From contig JALRMH010000012.1 in the NCBI GenBank assembly GCA_026119935.1, positions 186,001-250,000 on the forward strand: a stretch of DNA of 64,000 bases, read 5' to 3'. Below, one piece after another: positions 43,724 through 55,772 of the stretch. The stretch is from Endothia cerciana (taxonomy: Eukaryota; Ascomycota; Sordariomycetes; Diaporthales; Cryphonectriaceae). The notes beneath the pieces were generated by a model that worked only from the letters and a program-made list of their open reading frames with translations, had not been told where the DNA came from and did no database searches. Numbering within the stretch: position 1 is the first letter of the stretch; each line of letters opens with the position of its first letter. A program made the translations under genes and the position numbers.

Positions 43724-46700
43724 GGGGCAGGATGAGGGCGGTTGTTTGCGATTGCTGGTGGTGTGGCGTATCTGCCGAGAATGTATTGCCGCAGGAACCA
43801 AATATCCGGTCGTCGGCCCTGTGCGTGCCAACAATTATTCTTCACTGTCGCGTGGCCTGGAGCATTCTCCCAGGTCGGGACTGGACTTGGCGCGAGTGAC
43901 GAAATGTCGAGGCTGTGTGGTTGTGGCGCTGGCGAGGATGGATCGTGGCGCGAGCTTCGGTGGTGGTTTTGATTCCGTCCAAGGCAGGCGAGGCGAGGCG
44001 AGGCGAGGCGAGGCGAAGGCAACCAAACCGGGCGGGCGACCTTTCTGTTTCGGCGGTGCACTCGTCCAAGTTCATGCGGCCCCGTGACTTCTTGAAACGG
44101 AGCCAGCTCGTATTCAGATGCGTTGAGCTCTTTCAAATGCTGTCGGGACGTGGTTGGTCGCACAGCTGGTTCGAAGGTCAGCGCCTGTCACGGCCGATTG
44201 GAATCCGCGTGAACTTCTTAGTTCCGGGGATGATTGAGCGGAGGCGAGAAAGACTGGAAGGGACAGTGACGAGGATTGAAAAATGTGGATGATTCAGCTT
44301 GCGGTCGAGCGGGTGACGGGGCAGGCGAGGGGTGAGTTGAGGCTCAGAATTCCAAGGTTTGGGGGCAAAGGCGGGGGTCGGAGGAAAACAGGAAAATCAG
44401 AAAATAAAACCAAAAATTTGAAATAAAATAAAAAATAAAAATGAAAGAATCTGACTGTCACTGACCTGATTTTGCACCGACCAGCTGGATTCGATGTGGC
44501 CAGAGAACGGAGGGGGGGGGGGGTGTCTCCGCGTGGGATAAGCTGACCTGGAGGGCGGCAGGCGGGTAGACGACGGGGGGCGGGATGATCAAGATCACAC
44601 AACAGCGATGGGTCTCCAACTGCCGGTGCCGGGCGTGTCCAGTCCTATTGGCAGACGGCAGCGGCAGTGATGCAGGTGAGTATGGCTGAGTATGAGCGCT
44701 TGGTAGGGTACGGCGCGGTACGGGTGAGCGTGACTGCGGGTGGTCAATTATCAGACAGAGCAGCGTGCGTGAGCATTTGATGGATCGGTGAGGCGATGCT
44801 CTCCAGTGGGGGCCCTAAGCAGCGGGACAAGACGGGCCCTTACTATGTTAAAGCATCCTCGTACCGTAGTACCTGCAGGTGGCATGTGAGGGAGAGGAGG
44901 CTTGTGTCCGGGCAAGCCCACTCTGTGTGAGGCGCTGCTTCCTGGCTGTCTCTTTTATTTCCAGGGAGCCACACCCACTACTCCGTACATAGTATACTTC
45001 ATACCGCGACCGTGTACCTCACCTGCAGGCATCGTCCCGGGGCCTGACCCCCCCTCCTACACCAGGTACCGCAGCTTACCATCCATGACACTATGGTGGC
45101 ACTTGTGCCGCGCGGTACATAGGGTGTAAAATCATGGCGCAGCAGGTATGGTTGACTTCCAAGGTCCTTGTGCTCTCCTCACCCACTCCTACTGTGGTAT
45201 GGACCTGGCCAGATGCTTCCCTTAGAGCCTTCATGTCGATCTGCCAGTCAGCTGGGTCCAAGTTTTCCTTCTATACGAGGGCTGGTGTCACGGTGACAGC
45301 ACATCACAATATCACCCTCACAGCCTGCCGGGCCGTTCGGGTTTGGCGTGTCTGGCAGGCAATCTTGGGGAATGTCAGGACAGTGCAGCCTATACCGCCT
45401 TGAGCCACAGGCAGCCCACCACTGTAACCTGACTTGACAAGAAGGGGAAGTGAGGGGTCCGCGCCAAGGCGCAATAGGCAAGCCGCTTGTACCGTTCAGG
45501 CTATGCAATCACCACCCGACCTCCTCTTGGTTAGTCATGTCCTGACATCGGCCGTTGATTGACACGCGCATTCCTTCCGACGACGACGGTCAGGACGGCG
45601 GGAAAGCGTGATGACGAGGATGTCGATAGGCCCACATCTGAGGTAGACGGGCAGAGCAACCCTGTCCGCATGGGAAAGCCCATAGTACCATAGTATTGCT
45701 ACATCGACAGCAGCCATCTTTTTACGCCAGTGTGTCTGAGGGCCGTCGGTCGGGGGTTTGATCCGCTCGGCGTCTGCCCCGTCAGCCTGCCATCGACTCA
45801 CGATACCAAGGTCGCTCCGCACCCTGATGACTACAGTGCCACGTGGGAGCCACCATCCTGATCCTTTAGTACAATAGTAATATCCTCCCAGCACTATGTA
45901 CGGGTGGTAGCCCACCGGGGCCAGATCGTCACGGTTCCGCGCCCTCGGTTCATGATCCCGGAGCCACACTACCATATCTACCTAGGTGCCAAAGTTCCAG
46001 ACCGTCAGCTCATGCTACACCCAGTCGTCCACTATAAGCGCCTCGCCCCGCGCCTGGAGTCAGCGCAGGTATTAGCGTCCAGCAGCCCCTATTCCTACAA
46101 ATATTGCCCCTCGGCCTATCTCACCTGCGGTTCTCATCGTCTGCGGCCTCGTCGGCTTCTGCTGCCGTGAGCAGAACCGCCGCAGCTGTGTCGACCCAGG
46201 CCATGCCCTGCTGAGCAGCCAGCAGTCACATCCGGCAAGCTGTTCCAGTCTGACCCGAGCACGCCGAGTCACGCCGTCTAGACTTGTTCGAGACATCGAG
46301 CCCTTCCGTCCCGCCCCAGTCCTACACGGACATGCCGGGCCCCTGATGCTTGGTGTACACCCTCTCTCCCTCTCCCCATCGAAGAAAATTTTAATAAATG
46401 GTGGCTGACGTGGTTCTGTGTGACCTCGTCCGTCCCTGGTGAAACCACGCCACGGCATTGGTCGCCTTCTGGTCTCAGCTGTCGCCTGTGGCGATCCGAT
46501 CGGGGGGGCACATCGACCATTCCGGATCTTCCTCGCCTCTCACCAGGTCTTGCGTCAAGATTACCGACGGCCTGGATGATCAAGATCTGAGAAACCTTGG
46601 GAAAGAGCCGCACGATGTGCGCTAGGCTGTGCCTGATCTTCCTTCCTACCTGCCTGCAGAGAGAAACGGTACGACCTGAGGCTGATAGATGAGGGTCCTG

Positions 46701-47340
46701 GCAGCGAGCCCACGACCGGTGCTTGCGAACACATGGCCAACGACAGAACCAAAATCAGCAGCCGGGCCTTGCTCGCACCGCACCGAGCGTCGTAACTCGG
46801 ACCTACAGACTGACACTTTGCCGTCCGCCTGTTGCCTAAGATCGCTTGCCGGATGCCGAAGCTTTGAAGTTTAGACGCTCTCCCCCCCTCCCCCAGAACG
46901 GAGAAATGGTTTAGGCCTTCAAGGTAAGGCACCCCGGTTCTGACTGCCTCTTGCAAAATTCCAACAGGCGTTCCCCCCTCCTGTAGAGCCCCTTTTCGGT
47001 CTGTGTGTTGCGCGTGTTGCGCTCATTCACCTGCTCCCTCCCTACCTCCTTCCACTGGACACCCTTAACTCCTCCGTCCTCGGCTCGGGGCGTTATTATC
47101 TCGGGATCCGGGGTTTGAGCTCTAAATGTCACGCGCCTCGATTTCTGTTCAACACTGCAAGGGAGTCAGGTACCGTCATACCTGACGCCACGCGCTCACC
47201 AGGTAGAGAATCGGGTCGGACACGGCGGGGCCATGATTCATTTACGACGTCTTATGCTAGAGCGGAAAGGCTATGTACAGAGAAAGGCGCCTCGGCAGAC
47301 TAAAGCTACCACGATATCAGCTACGGACCGCTCGTGATGT
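43724..47340. other. 3.6-kb intergenic region, no gene recognised
   Basis: Includes the upstream region of the C2H2 gene with a GGCGA tandem at 43986, an A-rich stretch at 44391-44445 and a G run at 44512-44523. The remainder to 47340 is mixed-composition DNA with no recognisable coding sequence; open frames are at most about 150 codons and lack domains. Confidence 0.5.
43986..44015. repeat. (AGGCG)6 pentanucleotide tandem
   Basis: Six perfect 5-bp units about 265 bp upstream of the C2H2 gene start codon. Confidence 0.95.
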
Positions 47341-48474
47341 CTACAACGACGCGAAGGTGGCCACGCTCGACAGCGCCTCGCCCGAGGACGAGAACATGCA
47401 GTTGTCAGCACAGCTGCTGCCCAGGGCAGCGTTGGAGATCCAGGCCGGCTCCCAGTAGAACAGGCCGACACCGCCGGTGACACCCTCCAGGACAGACGTG
47501 ACATCGTCCAACCACGTCGTCTGGCCCGCAGCCGAGAACGGGATGCTGGTGGTGTCGCTGGGGAAAGAGTACTCGGGGTCCGGGCAGGACGTGGGCCAGT
47601 TGGTCTCGGCGATGATCAGCTCCTTGCCCCACGTGCTGTACATGTTCCCCAGGCTCGTCTGCAGGGCGGACAGGGTCGCCTCCGAGGAGTAGAAGGGGTA
47701 GTACGACACGCCCATGACGTCGAAGTCGGTGGAGACCAGGTCGCCGGCGGCCAGCACGCCCTCGTAGAACCACTCCTGCAGGCTCCAGTCCCACCCGTTG
47801 GGCAGGTGGATCATGATCTTGGGCTGCGTCGTCAGGTCCGAGTCCTTGATGCCCCACGCGGCGCTGTGCAGCAGCGTGGCGACGTTGCCGAAGCCGTTCG
47901 TCGTCTCCTCGCCCGTCGGGAACAGCAGGCCGTTGCTGATCTCGTTGCCGATGGAGATGATCTTGGGCGTGATGCCCGCCTCGGCGAAGGCGTTGGACAC
48001 GTCCATCGTGTAGTTGTAGACCTCGTCTGCGGCACGGGGTTAGGAAATGAAAGAGGGAAAGAAAAAAAAAAGAGCAGCGGAATGAGAGGGTCAATACGCA
48101 CAGGCCAGATCATCAATGTCCGTGGGCCAGCCGCTCGGGATGGCCTGGTCGCCCGCGTCCGCCCACGTATCGCTCAAGTGCAGATCGAGATAGAGACCAA
48201 GTCCGGCCGCGTCGGCCCGCTTCGCCAGGGCCAGGTTGTAGTCCAGGTCATAGCTGCCGTCGGACGGGTTGACCCAGACGCGCTGGCGGACGGTGTTGAC
48301 GCCCGCGGAGACGAGGATGTTCTCGAGGGCCTCGGTCGTGCCCGAGGCGGTCTTGTAGGTGGTGCCGGAGTTCTCCTCGACCTCGACGCTGGACCAGTCG
48401 ACGCCGACGTAGGTGAGCGCGGCGGAGGCGAGGGAGGCCGCCGGGAGGAGGGGCAGCAGGGAGTTGGAAAGCAT
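47341..48474 (-). CDS. Secreted arabinogalactan endo-beta-1,4-galactanase, GH53, two exons
   Basis: Exons 48474-48102 and 48026-47341 join in phase to 352 residues. GH53 enzymes cut beta-1,4-galactan side chains of pectin, so this is a plant cell-wall degrading enzyme acting outside the cell. A signal peptide covers about residues 1-18 (LLPLLPAASLASA), then the mature start LTYVGVDWSSVEV. The (beta/alpha)8 barrel shows the family landmarks: VNTVRQRVWVNPSDGSYD, LDLHLSDTWADAGDQ, the acid/base Glu153 in SIGNEISNG and the nucleophile Glu265 in IIAETNWP. The C-terminus has the usual cysteine-bearing GSSCADNCMFSSSG. Length is normal for fungal GH53. The intron uses a GTGCGT donor and gives the expected YNYTMDVSNAF continuation. 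Confidence 0.94.
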
Positions 48475-49311
48475 TGCGGCTGTTTGGCGAGAGCACCAGG
48501 CGTGGTGGTTGGAAGGTGGACAATTTTATACGGGCAATGAGGTTCGGGTGTCAGAAAAGAAGGACGGACCAGCCAGGGGAGCACCTACACCATGAAAGAA
48601 CGAAGCAATGAGAAGCAGGAGAAGGAAGCCCCCTCTCGAGATCCCAGCCGGAGAGGAACATGCTGCTGGTTTTTATCAATCCCAGGAAGTAAAGGTACAA
48701 GCACACCAACACACCCCTTTCTCACATCAGGTGGAGAAATAACTTCCGTGCGATACCCACCACTATAAACATGTCATGCCCGTCATCCCCAACCTCTCAC
48801 GTTATTCTTGAGTTCGTGCCGCGCCTGTCTGCGGCGGAAACAAGAAACATCACGAGCGCCCCCCTTCATTAACCTAAGGCGACCCAGATCCCCGGGGCGC
48901 ACTGCCGAAAGGCGCAAGTGGAGAGCGAGGAGGCCCGCCGGTTCGTCGAGCAGGGTGCTGCATCTACCCCGGATCCTCCTTAGGGAAGAGGCTCTGTTGA
49001 AACGCTGATCCCTGGCCCGCTGGGTGCCGGCCCCTGAATTTTGATTGACGGGATTTCTCCGACGACAGCCTTGCAGACCTTGGGTTTTCCAGCGGTCTTT
49101 TAGAGTTGCAACATCGAGCATAACGGGCACAATATACTGGCCATTGTACTTTTAACAATGGGTCATGAGAACGAGATGAACACATGTATTGACTATCCCC
49201 TGCGAAGATTGACAACGAGACAACAACAAGCCCAGCCAACCAGCTTCTCAGAGACAAACCCGGCTATGGTCAAGACAACACTGCCAGTCCCAGTGAGTTG
49301 GAGGGGGAACT
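48475..49311. other. Intergenic region upstream of galactanase gene
   Basis: Contains the galactanase promoter and the 3' flank of the F-box gene. No coding sequence or repeat was recognised. Confidence 0.55.
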
Positions 49312-50570
49312 TCAGGCCATAGAAGAGTGTGAGACAGCAGCATAGCCCTTCCAGCTCCTGCAGCCAACCTCCTCGCCCACAACACGATTCACCTCGGCCA
49401 TCGTCTCTGTGGAACCCCATTCGTCCTCATCCCACCCTTCCTCCTTGTCCGCCATCTCCTCCCTCTTGACCTCGACAAATCGCTGCCTCAGCTCCTCCAT
49501 GATCGTCATGTGCAGGCCATCCGGCACCCTGGTTATGCCTTCCTGCCCGTCATCCCAATCCCATCCTCCTTGCAGCTCAAAGAAGACCACCTCCTTCATG
49601 CAGCAACGGATCGACTCCTTGATGAAGTGTTGCAGGGGCCCCTTGCCCCTCAAGAAGCCCCAGAGGATGAACCCGCCGCCCCGCAACAGCACCTCCTTAA
49701 AGGCCATCACTCGGACGTGTCCCATCCCCGGGTCGTTCTCGATCAGTTTCATGCAGTACCGCGCGTAGCCCTTGGACCCGCCGGCCGCGAGCGTCACCAG
49801 CCAGCACAGGAGGCGGGTCGGCAGCGAGCGCAGCAGCGTGATCTGAAGGTTGCGGAGGTGGTTGTTCTGCCGGAAGTATAGCGCGAGGCCGGTCTCGCCC
49901 GACGCCTTGAGTTTGTCGATTGACGGGTCGGTCACGAGATCGGCGATGCGGTCCGTGACGTATAGCGCAGCCCGCAGACCGGCCTTGAACTTCTCAAGTG
50001 CCTCGAAGGAACCCAGGCCCAGATAACCCGGTTGGTTGGTGAGCATGAACCCGCCGCGGTCCAGGATGGAATCAATGCGGTCCTTGCGGCGCTGGAGCTC
50101 CTGGACAGTTTCGAGGGAGTTGCGCATAGGAATGATGCATCGAATTTCGTTATTGGAGGTTAGGACTAGGCCGACAGGAGGGTCTGCGAAGGTGGCGATC
50201 TTGGTTTTGGCGATACTGTGCTTATAGTTGCTGATGGCGCCGTAGTGGACCTAAGAATGGACTATCAGCGAGTCTGCGTGAATCACATCAGACGGCCCTG
50301 GACAAGGTCCCTTCAGTACTTCGTGGAGTACTATCAGTGGCGGTGTTGTGGTTTGGTGGTCATGGTAGCTGTCCTCGACCCGCTCGAGCACAATTTGGTA
50401 CCAAGCCATTGGCTGCAGACACTCGTATAGAAAGGAGGTAGAAGGCATCATCGGACGGACTCGTGGCTCACCTTGCATGTCTGCATCAGATTGGAGAGCG
50501 TCTTCAAGTCACATTCTTCAGCAATGTGAAGGAACAGCTCCTCGCTGAGTTGGGGCAGAGTGTCTGTCAT
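49312..50570 (-). CDS. F-box-like protein, two exons
   Basis: Exon 1 (50570-50472) encodes MTDTLPQLSEELFLHIAEEC and continues as DLKTLSNLMQTCK. After a 221-nt intron, exon 2 (50250-49312) continues VHYGAISNYKHSIAK, giving 345 residues. The N-terminal 40 residues fit an F-box (LPxLPxEL..HI..E..DLKTLSNL..TCK), which would link the protein to SKP1 in an SCF ubiquitin ligase. The rest is helical with no WD40 or LRR repeats: a hydrophobic patch (LLRSLPTRLLCWLVTLAAGG), then an acidic tail (DKEEGWDEDEWGSTE). Such N-terminal F-box proteins without known substrate domains are abundant in filamentous ascomycetes. The substrate is unknown. The splice junction lies inside the F-box and both sides are in phase. 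Confidence 0.78.
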
Positions 50571-51797
50571 GGTGACAACAAATGAAATCAACCAAAGGAA
50601 TACAGAGTAGTGATGAAGTGGCAAGACAAAATGATTGATGCTCTGGATTGACCCAAGAAGATGACGATGGTTGTGGATGTTAACGACGGTTGTGGGTGTT
50701 AACGACGGTTGTGGGTGTTGACGACGGTTATGGGGGTTTAGGAAAAAGCTCAAACAGGAGCAGTAAGGGTTTGGTCGGGAAGTGGCCAGTGAATAAGTGT
50801 GAACAAGTGAACAAGTAAACCAGTGAAGTTGATGCGTTGAGCACCTTGATGGCTCCTTCACAGCTCGCCGTGGAAGTGAGCCACTTCGACCATAGCTTGA
50901 CTATAGGGACCACTGAATCACCACAAAAATTTTTACCAGCGGAGGGAATCTTGATGTTGTCAAATCAGTCGATCTTGCGATTTTCCTATCCCGCTGAGGG
51001 TTGTGACAAGCGAATGTGGGCTTTCTTATAGAAGTTCATCTGGCGTTGGCTTGACCGTCATGGTGTTTGAGCCGCAGCTGAAGTTGACCTAGAGGGTGCG
51101 GAGACAAGTCTTTTTTTCTTTTTTTTCTTTTGCTCATTTGTGTTTGATACCTCATTGAAGAGCACTTGGTCACAACAAGCCTTGTGAGTCGGACCTCAGC
51201 CATCCCATGATGGCCTGTACATACTCCGGTGCTGATGCGTGACACAACAATGTCGCGATAGCTCCCATGTCTATGTGGAGCTAGGGTGGCGGCGCGCGGG
51301 TGGTGGTCTCTGCCTAGGTCTCGAGCCTAGGGTCGTCAAGTGGCTGCTCAGACAGAATTGCATGTCCAGGTGAGTCGAAATCAGATTTGGACTCATCATT
51401 CTCATGATTGAACCACAAAAAAAAATAAAAATAAAAAAAAAGTGTAGAACACACAGTGTGGGGGGAAGGTTTGTCACTCTCGGCAATACTGCAGGGATAT
51501 CCGATGGGTATAAATTGACATAAACAAGGGGGAATATGAATGTAACAAATGCAAATGCACACCCTAGGCGGGAATCGTTTCGACCTGACTTCAACACCAA
51601 TGACGCCGGCAATGTGTGTGCGGGAGAGGGGGGGCAGGCGATTTGCTGCTCTCCTTGTGTAAAGACCTTGGGAAAGTTAAGAAAATTGACGTAGCGTGGG
51701 GAGTTCGTGTCGGCCCCCTCCTCCTCACTATCCAATCGAGAGATTGATGCTCACCCCATGGGCAGCGTTCTTTGTCCACGAGTCGTTTTGGAGTACT
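50571..51797. other. Intergenic region with 19-bp tandem repeats
   Basis: Upstream of the F-box gene. It contains the 19-bp tandem at 50663, T-rich and A-rich tracts (51111-51133, 51416-51441) and no recognisable gene. It also includes the 3' flank of the glutaredoxin gene. Confidence 0.5.
50663..50738. repeat. Four tandem copies of a 19-bp unit upstream of the F-box gene
   Basis: Unit AACGACGGTTGTGGGTGTT; copies at 50663-50681 (diverged), 50682-50700, 50701-50719 and 50720-50738 (diverged). The array starts 93 bp upstream of the F-box start codon and so probably lies in its promoter or 5' leader. Confidence 0.9.
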
Positions 51798-52645
51798 TCA
51801 TATCTCTGGGGCATGGTCTTTGACCTCAACACTCTTCTCGCCCACAGACCCAAGTGTTCGGATCTTCTCCACAAGCTCATCCTTCTTGTCCATGGCACTG
51901 ATGTCGTCGGAGCCGCCGATGCTTATGCCATTGATTATGATGTTGGGCACGGTTGTCCGACCAGTCATCTTGCCCAACTTCTCTTGTATCTGCTTGCCTA
52001 GGGGATGTATGTCGAGCTCGACGACATAGGGCTCAGGCGTGATATCGTATTTCTCAAGCAAGATGCCTTTCGCCCTCTTGGAATACTGACAATACGTCTT
52101 GGAGAAGATGATTACTATGGACCTTGTCAGTGTACAGTCTCGACTGTATGTGGCCAGACAGTCTCACCAGGAGACTTCTTGAGAATCTCGTTGATGGTCG
52201 TCTCAACCTGGTGATCCTCCTCCGTCTCCTTGTCCTCGGCATTGCCGCTGGATCTGTCGCCGGACAGCTTCTTCTGGCCACCCGCCGAGCTGCCGACGCC
52301 GATGACCTGCTCGGGCTTCTCAGGCCTCATCACCTTGGCATTGGCCGAGTCCTTCGCCTTCTGCTCAGCGGCCCTCAGCCGCGCCTGCATATCCTTGGCC
52401 AGCTGCTTGTCGTCCTCTTCCCCACTCGTGGAGCCGCTTTTGCCCTTATTCGAGTCTGGGACTGCCTCGGCCGTATTATCGCCGTGCGCCTTGTCTAGCC
52501 CCTCCCTAGTCTTCTTCCAGAAGTCGTTGAATGTTCTGCCGTCTACCTCTTCTGATGCTCGGAGCTGGGACGTATAGACGAGTGTCATGACGACAATGGC
52601 GACGATGCCTATGAAGAGCAGCCGCAGCCGCCTCGTGGAAGGCAT
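51798..52645 (-). CDS. Membrane-anchored monothiol glutaredoxin (Grx6/Grx7-like), two exons
   Basis: Exons 52645-52168 and 52114-51798 join in phase to 264 residues. A single N-terminal membrane helix at about 9-25 (LLFIGIVAIVVMTLVYT) after a short basic start makes this a type II protein, like yeast Grx6 and Grx7 of the ER/Golgi. A charged, lysine/glutamate-rich stem runs to about residue 150. The glutaredoxin domain is completed by splicing: SPVIIFSKTYCQYSKRAKG has the active-site Cys168 in a monothiol CQYS motif. The glutathione-binding TVPN and GGSDD motifs follow (TTVPNIIINGISIGGSDD). The likely role is thiol redox control in the secretory pathway. Some family members bind an iron-sulphur cluster; that cannot be judged here. 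Confidence 0.9.
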
Positions 52646-54011
52646 TGTGGGCTGTTCCTGAGGGGGGCGAGTAGATGCGCGTCAGCGCCAACGGGGCAGG
52701 GTGGCCGTGGGACAGTCGTGTGTCGGTACGACTCGAGATAGGTAGGAGAGGGCCGCGGCGATCGAGCTGGGAACCTTACGCGAGGTCTGTGGGACGCGCC
52801 GACGCACATGTAAGACAGGGGGAAGGGGGGTGGTCGACTGTACTGTGCGTCTCCCCGAGCTGCCCTAAGGAGAGCAAGTCCGTGTTCAATCGTAAGAAAA
52901 GGGAAGGCGTACTGGCTGGTCTATGGATCGCTTCTTGCAAGCCAGCCTCGTGAGCCTCGGGCGACTGCCCAGGGGGGAGCTTGAGCCGGTCTCGACCAGC
53001 TAGCCGGCGGCAGCTTTCAGAGGTCCAACGAGCAGACGCAGCTCCGATGTCACTCAAGCCGCAACGTTACAGGGCTGGAGTCTGGTGGTGTGTCGTCGCA
53101 AAAACTGAAGGCGTCGTGGTGGGAAGAGGGATCGGTCGAGCCGTGGCAGAATTGAACTCTCCGTCCAGCTGAAGTGATCGACAGATGTTCTCCCACGTTT
53201 CATGCAGGTGTTCTCTGGTGTGCGGGTGTGAGTGATGTGATGCAGGTTCAGGGCAAGACGAGGTCGGCCGCACTGCTGCGGAGGGGCTGTCACAGGGGGT
53301 CCTTCTTAAGCCACAGCACGTACTACATACTGTACAGTATTAGCCCACGCCCTTGCCACATGCAGGTTGGCGCTGTGTGGAGAGGGGATGAGGTCAACAG
53401 ACAGCCGCAAGCCGCGACACGTCCACGCACTGTCATTTCCAAAGCACTGCTGTAGCATACGACGTGTCACACGATCCGAACGTTGACAGTCGCCCGGTCA
53501 GCCCAGTCAGGCCCGGAGCCCCAGTGACACCCATTTCCCGACCGGCATTCCCACTGTCCTCCGTCAATGATCCACTGCGGATTCGGATTAACACAGTACC
53601 TACTCTAGAACTTGTCGATCGCAATCGGCACGTCGCCGCATTGCGTGGCCCATAATGCCGCAGCAACCCTCCCCAAAATTGTTTGATAGCCTCCTTAGCA
53701 TCGACTCGCGACTCGCGACTCACGGCCTGGGCCGACAGCCGCAGGGCTGGCTCTACGTCATGGCTGCCCGTGAGCGACAGGATCGGGGAGGGCGTGGTTG
53801 AAGCTCCGTCAGAGACCACAGTTATGGGTCAAGCACGACAAGGTCCACGGGAACCAAATTTCAGAACAGGTACATTCAGCGGTAGGGCTGAGGATGTCCC
53901 CGGGGGCATGGTTCATGGATGGGGTCCTGCCCGGACGGCGGGTTAATGCACAACAGACAAGCTCGGCACTTCTGCCCGTCGGACCCTACAACCTTGGAGC
54001 TGGAATCGGCA
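52646..54011. other. Intergenic region, no gene recognised
   Basis: Contains the glutaredoxin promoter and the 3' flank of the MFS gene. Open frames up to 128 codons lack domains. No repeats of note. Confidence 0.5.
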
Positions 54012-55772
54012 TCAATAAGACGCGGCCTTCCCCATGGGCCCAAAGCGGCTGGTGAACGCTCTGATCCTCCTCCCAAAGACGAACAGCACCAGAGACAGCG
54101 ACAGGATGATATATGCGACCCCGACGAGCTCTCCAAAGGCGTGCTTCACACCTTGCTGCTTGATCCACAGGGAGACGTACGTTGATATCAAGCAGGCAAT
54201 CACGTTCCGGATGATGAAAACGATCACGATTGTCTCTCCCGCAATCTGTCGAGGCGGTCAGCACCTGCTCCGGTCTGAGAGCCCGGAGGAGACTCACAGG
54301 CCGGTACGCATCGACGGCATAGGTGATGACGATGTTGGCAGCCGCCGTCGCGCCGAAGCCCTCCATGCCATACCCAACCGCAGCGCCACCCCAGCCATCC
54401 TGGGCAGCAATGACCAGCCCGTACAGTAACATGCCCATTGGGCCCACGACCGCGGGGATAATCATGGCAGGCAGTCGGAATTCGGGCTCAGGATGCTCAC
54501 CTCGCCCTGCGGTCATCCGCGTCGCGACAAGGTCGATGAGTCGACCGCCGGCGAAGAACGAGAGGAGAGACCCGATGAAGCCAGAGATGGCCAGCAACCC
54601 GACACTATGCAGGGTCCAGTTCCATGGTACAACTGTGAAGGTCTGCGAGGCTACGAGCTGTACAGCGATGTTGCTGTATCGAGAGTCAGCAATACCGCAC
54701 AGGAGCACAAGACGTGGCGATGATATGAGACCTTGGATGCCAGCACCTACCAGCCGATAAAAAGACCGCATATTAAGCCAGCAATGAGGACCGGCGGATA
54801 GGCTATCAACACAGTAGTCCGCGCGACCCAGCCGAAGAAAGAGGCGTATCGGTTGTATCCAATCATGAAGCCAAGGGACGCACCCCAGCTTCTCTTCGGG
54901 GCATAATCAGATGCCGGCTTCTCGAGGTCCCGGCCTTCTGGCTCAACGACATACGCAGTCTCTTTGAGGAAGAACAAGGCCACGACGAATGTTGCGCCGG
55001 AGACGATGGCCATCACACCGCACATCCACTTCCAGCCAAGATACTGCGTGATATACGCATTGAACAGGGGGCCCAGAAATGCGCCGGAAGAGAGGGCTAA
55101 GGAAAAGAACATCATCACGTGGCCTCGTTCGTGGAAGAAGAACAGGTCAGCGACCACGCTGGGAACAGGCGCATCCGCAGCTGCCGTGAGGAAGCCGCCT
55201 ACGATGCGCGAGGCCAGGAGACTCGCAAATGTCGTGGAGTGATAACCCCATATGTTGGTCGAGCAGAGGAAGAGCAGGCTGGCGAGGTAACCCGGCCTCT
55301 TGCCGATGATGCGGATCAATGGCATCCATATCAGGGCGCCGAAACCCATTAAAAGCACTTGCAGTGATGCTATGCCTCGCCGTCAGCATTGCAAGCACCG
55401 AATAGTAACTGTGGAGACGGTTTACTCAAGTAGCTCGCCTCAGTCGAGGTCTTGTTGAATTGCTTTGTGATTGCTACCACTGCCACGGTGAACGCGGACG
55501 AGTTCATGAAAGCCAAAAATGTGAACCAGCAGATCACCAGATAGGTTGTGTACTTCTCCCATCGCGACCAATTCTATCGTTATTGTCAGATTTTGGATGA
55601 CCGCCATGCACGTCGTCAGGGCGTGTGGAGGGTGTCAACTCACCAGCGGCTCGTTAGGATCATTAGAAGGTTGCGGTCGCAATATGACGCCCCTGCTGCT
55701 TGTCTTTCCCGTGACAATATCCGCTTCGGCGACTTCTCGCTGGATCGTTTCCCGCTTCTGAGGTTCATCCAT
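54012..55772 (-). CDS. Major facilitator superfamily transporter, five exons
   Basis: Exons 55772-55644, 55573-55426, 55369-54751, 54673-54298 and 54245-54012 join in phase to 501 residues, the usual length for a 12-helix fungal drug:H+ antiporter-like MFS protein. The N-terminal tail (MDEPQKRETIQREVAEAD) leads to PNEPLNWSRWEKY, the NW-W motif that precedes helix 1 in many fungal MFS proteins. Helix 1 is YLVICWFTFLAFMNSSAF; the loop 2-3 signature is MPLIRIIGKRPGYL; helix 5 region FLGPLFNAYITQYLGWKWM matches the MFS pattern; helices 7-12 follow in exons 3-5. The substrate is unknown. The gene is head-to-head with the amidohydrolase-2 gene at 56577, suggesting it moves a related aromatic compound (inference). 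Confidence 0.88.

Noticed and set aside
44160..44190. TTCGA-containing hairpin resembling a tRNA T-arm
   Set aside because: The stem does not pair properly and no anticodon or acceptor arm could be placed at the right distances.
47806..48540. 244-codon plus-strand frame over the galactanase gene
   Set aside because: Antisense to a clear GH53 gene with both catalytic glutamates; the frame is a codon-bias artefact.
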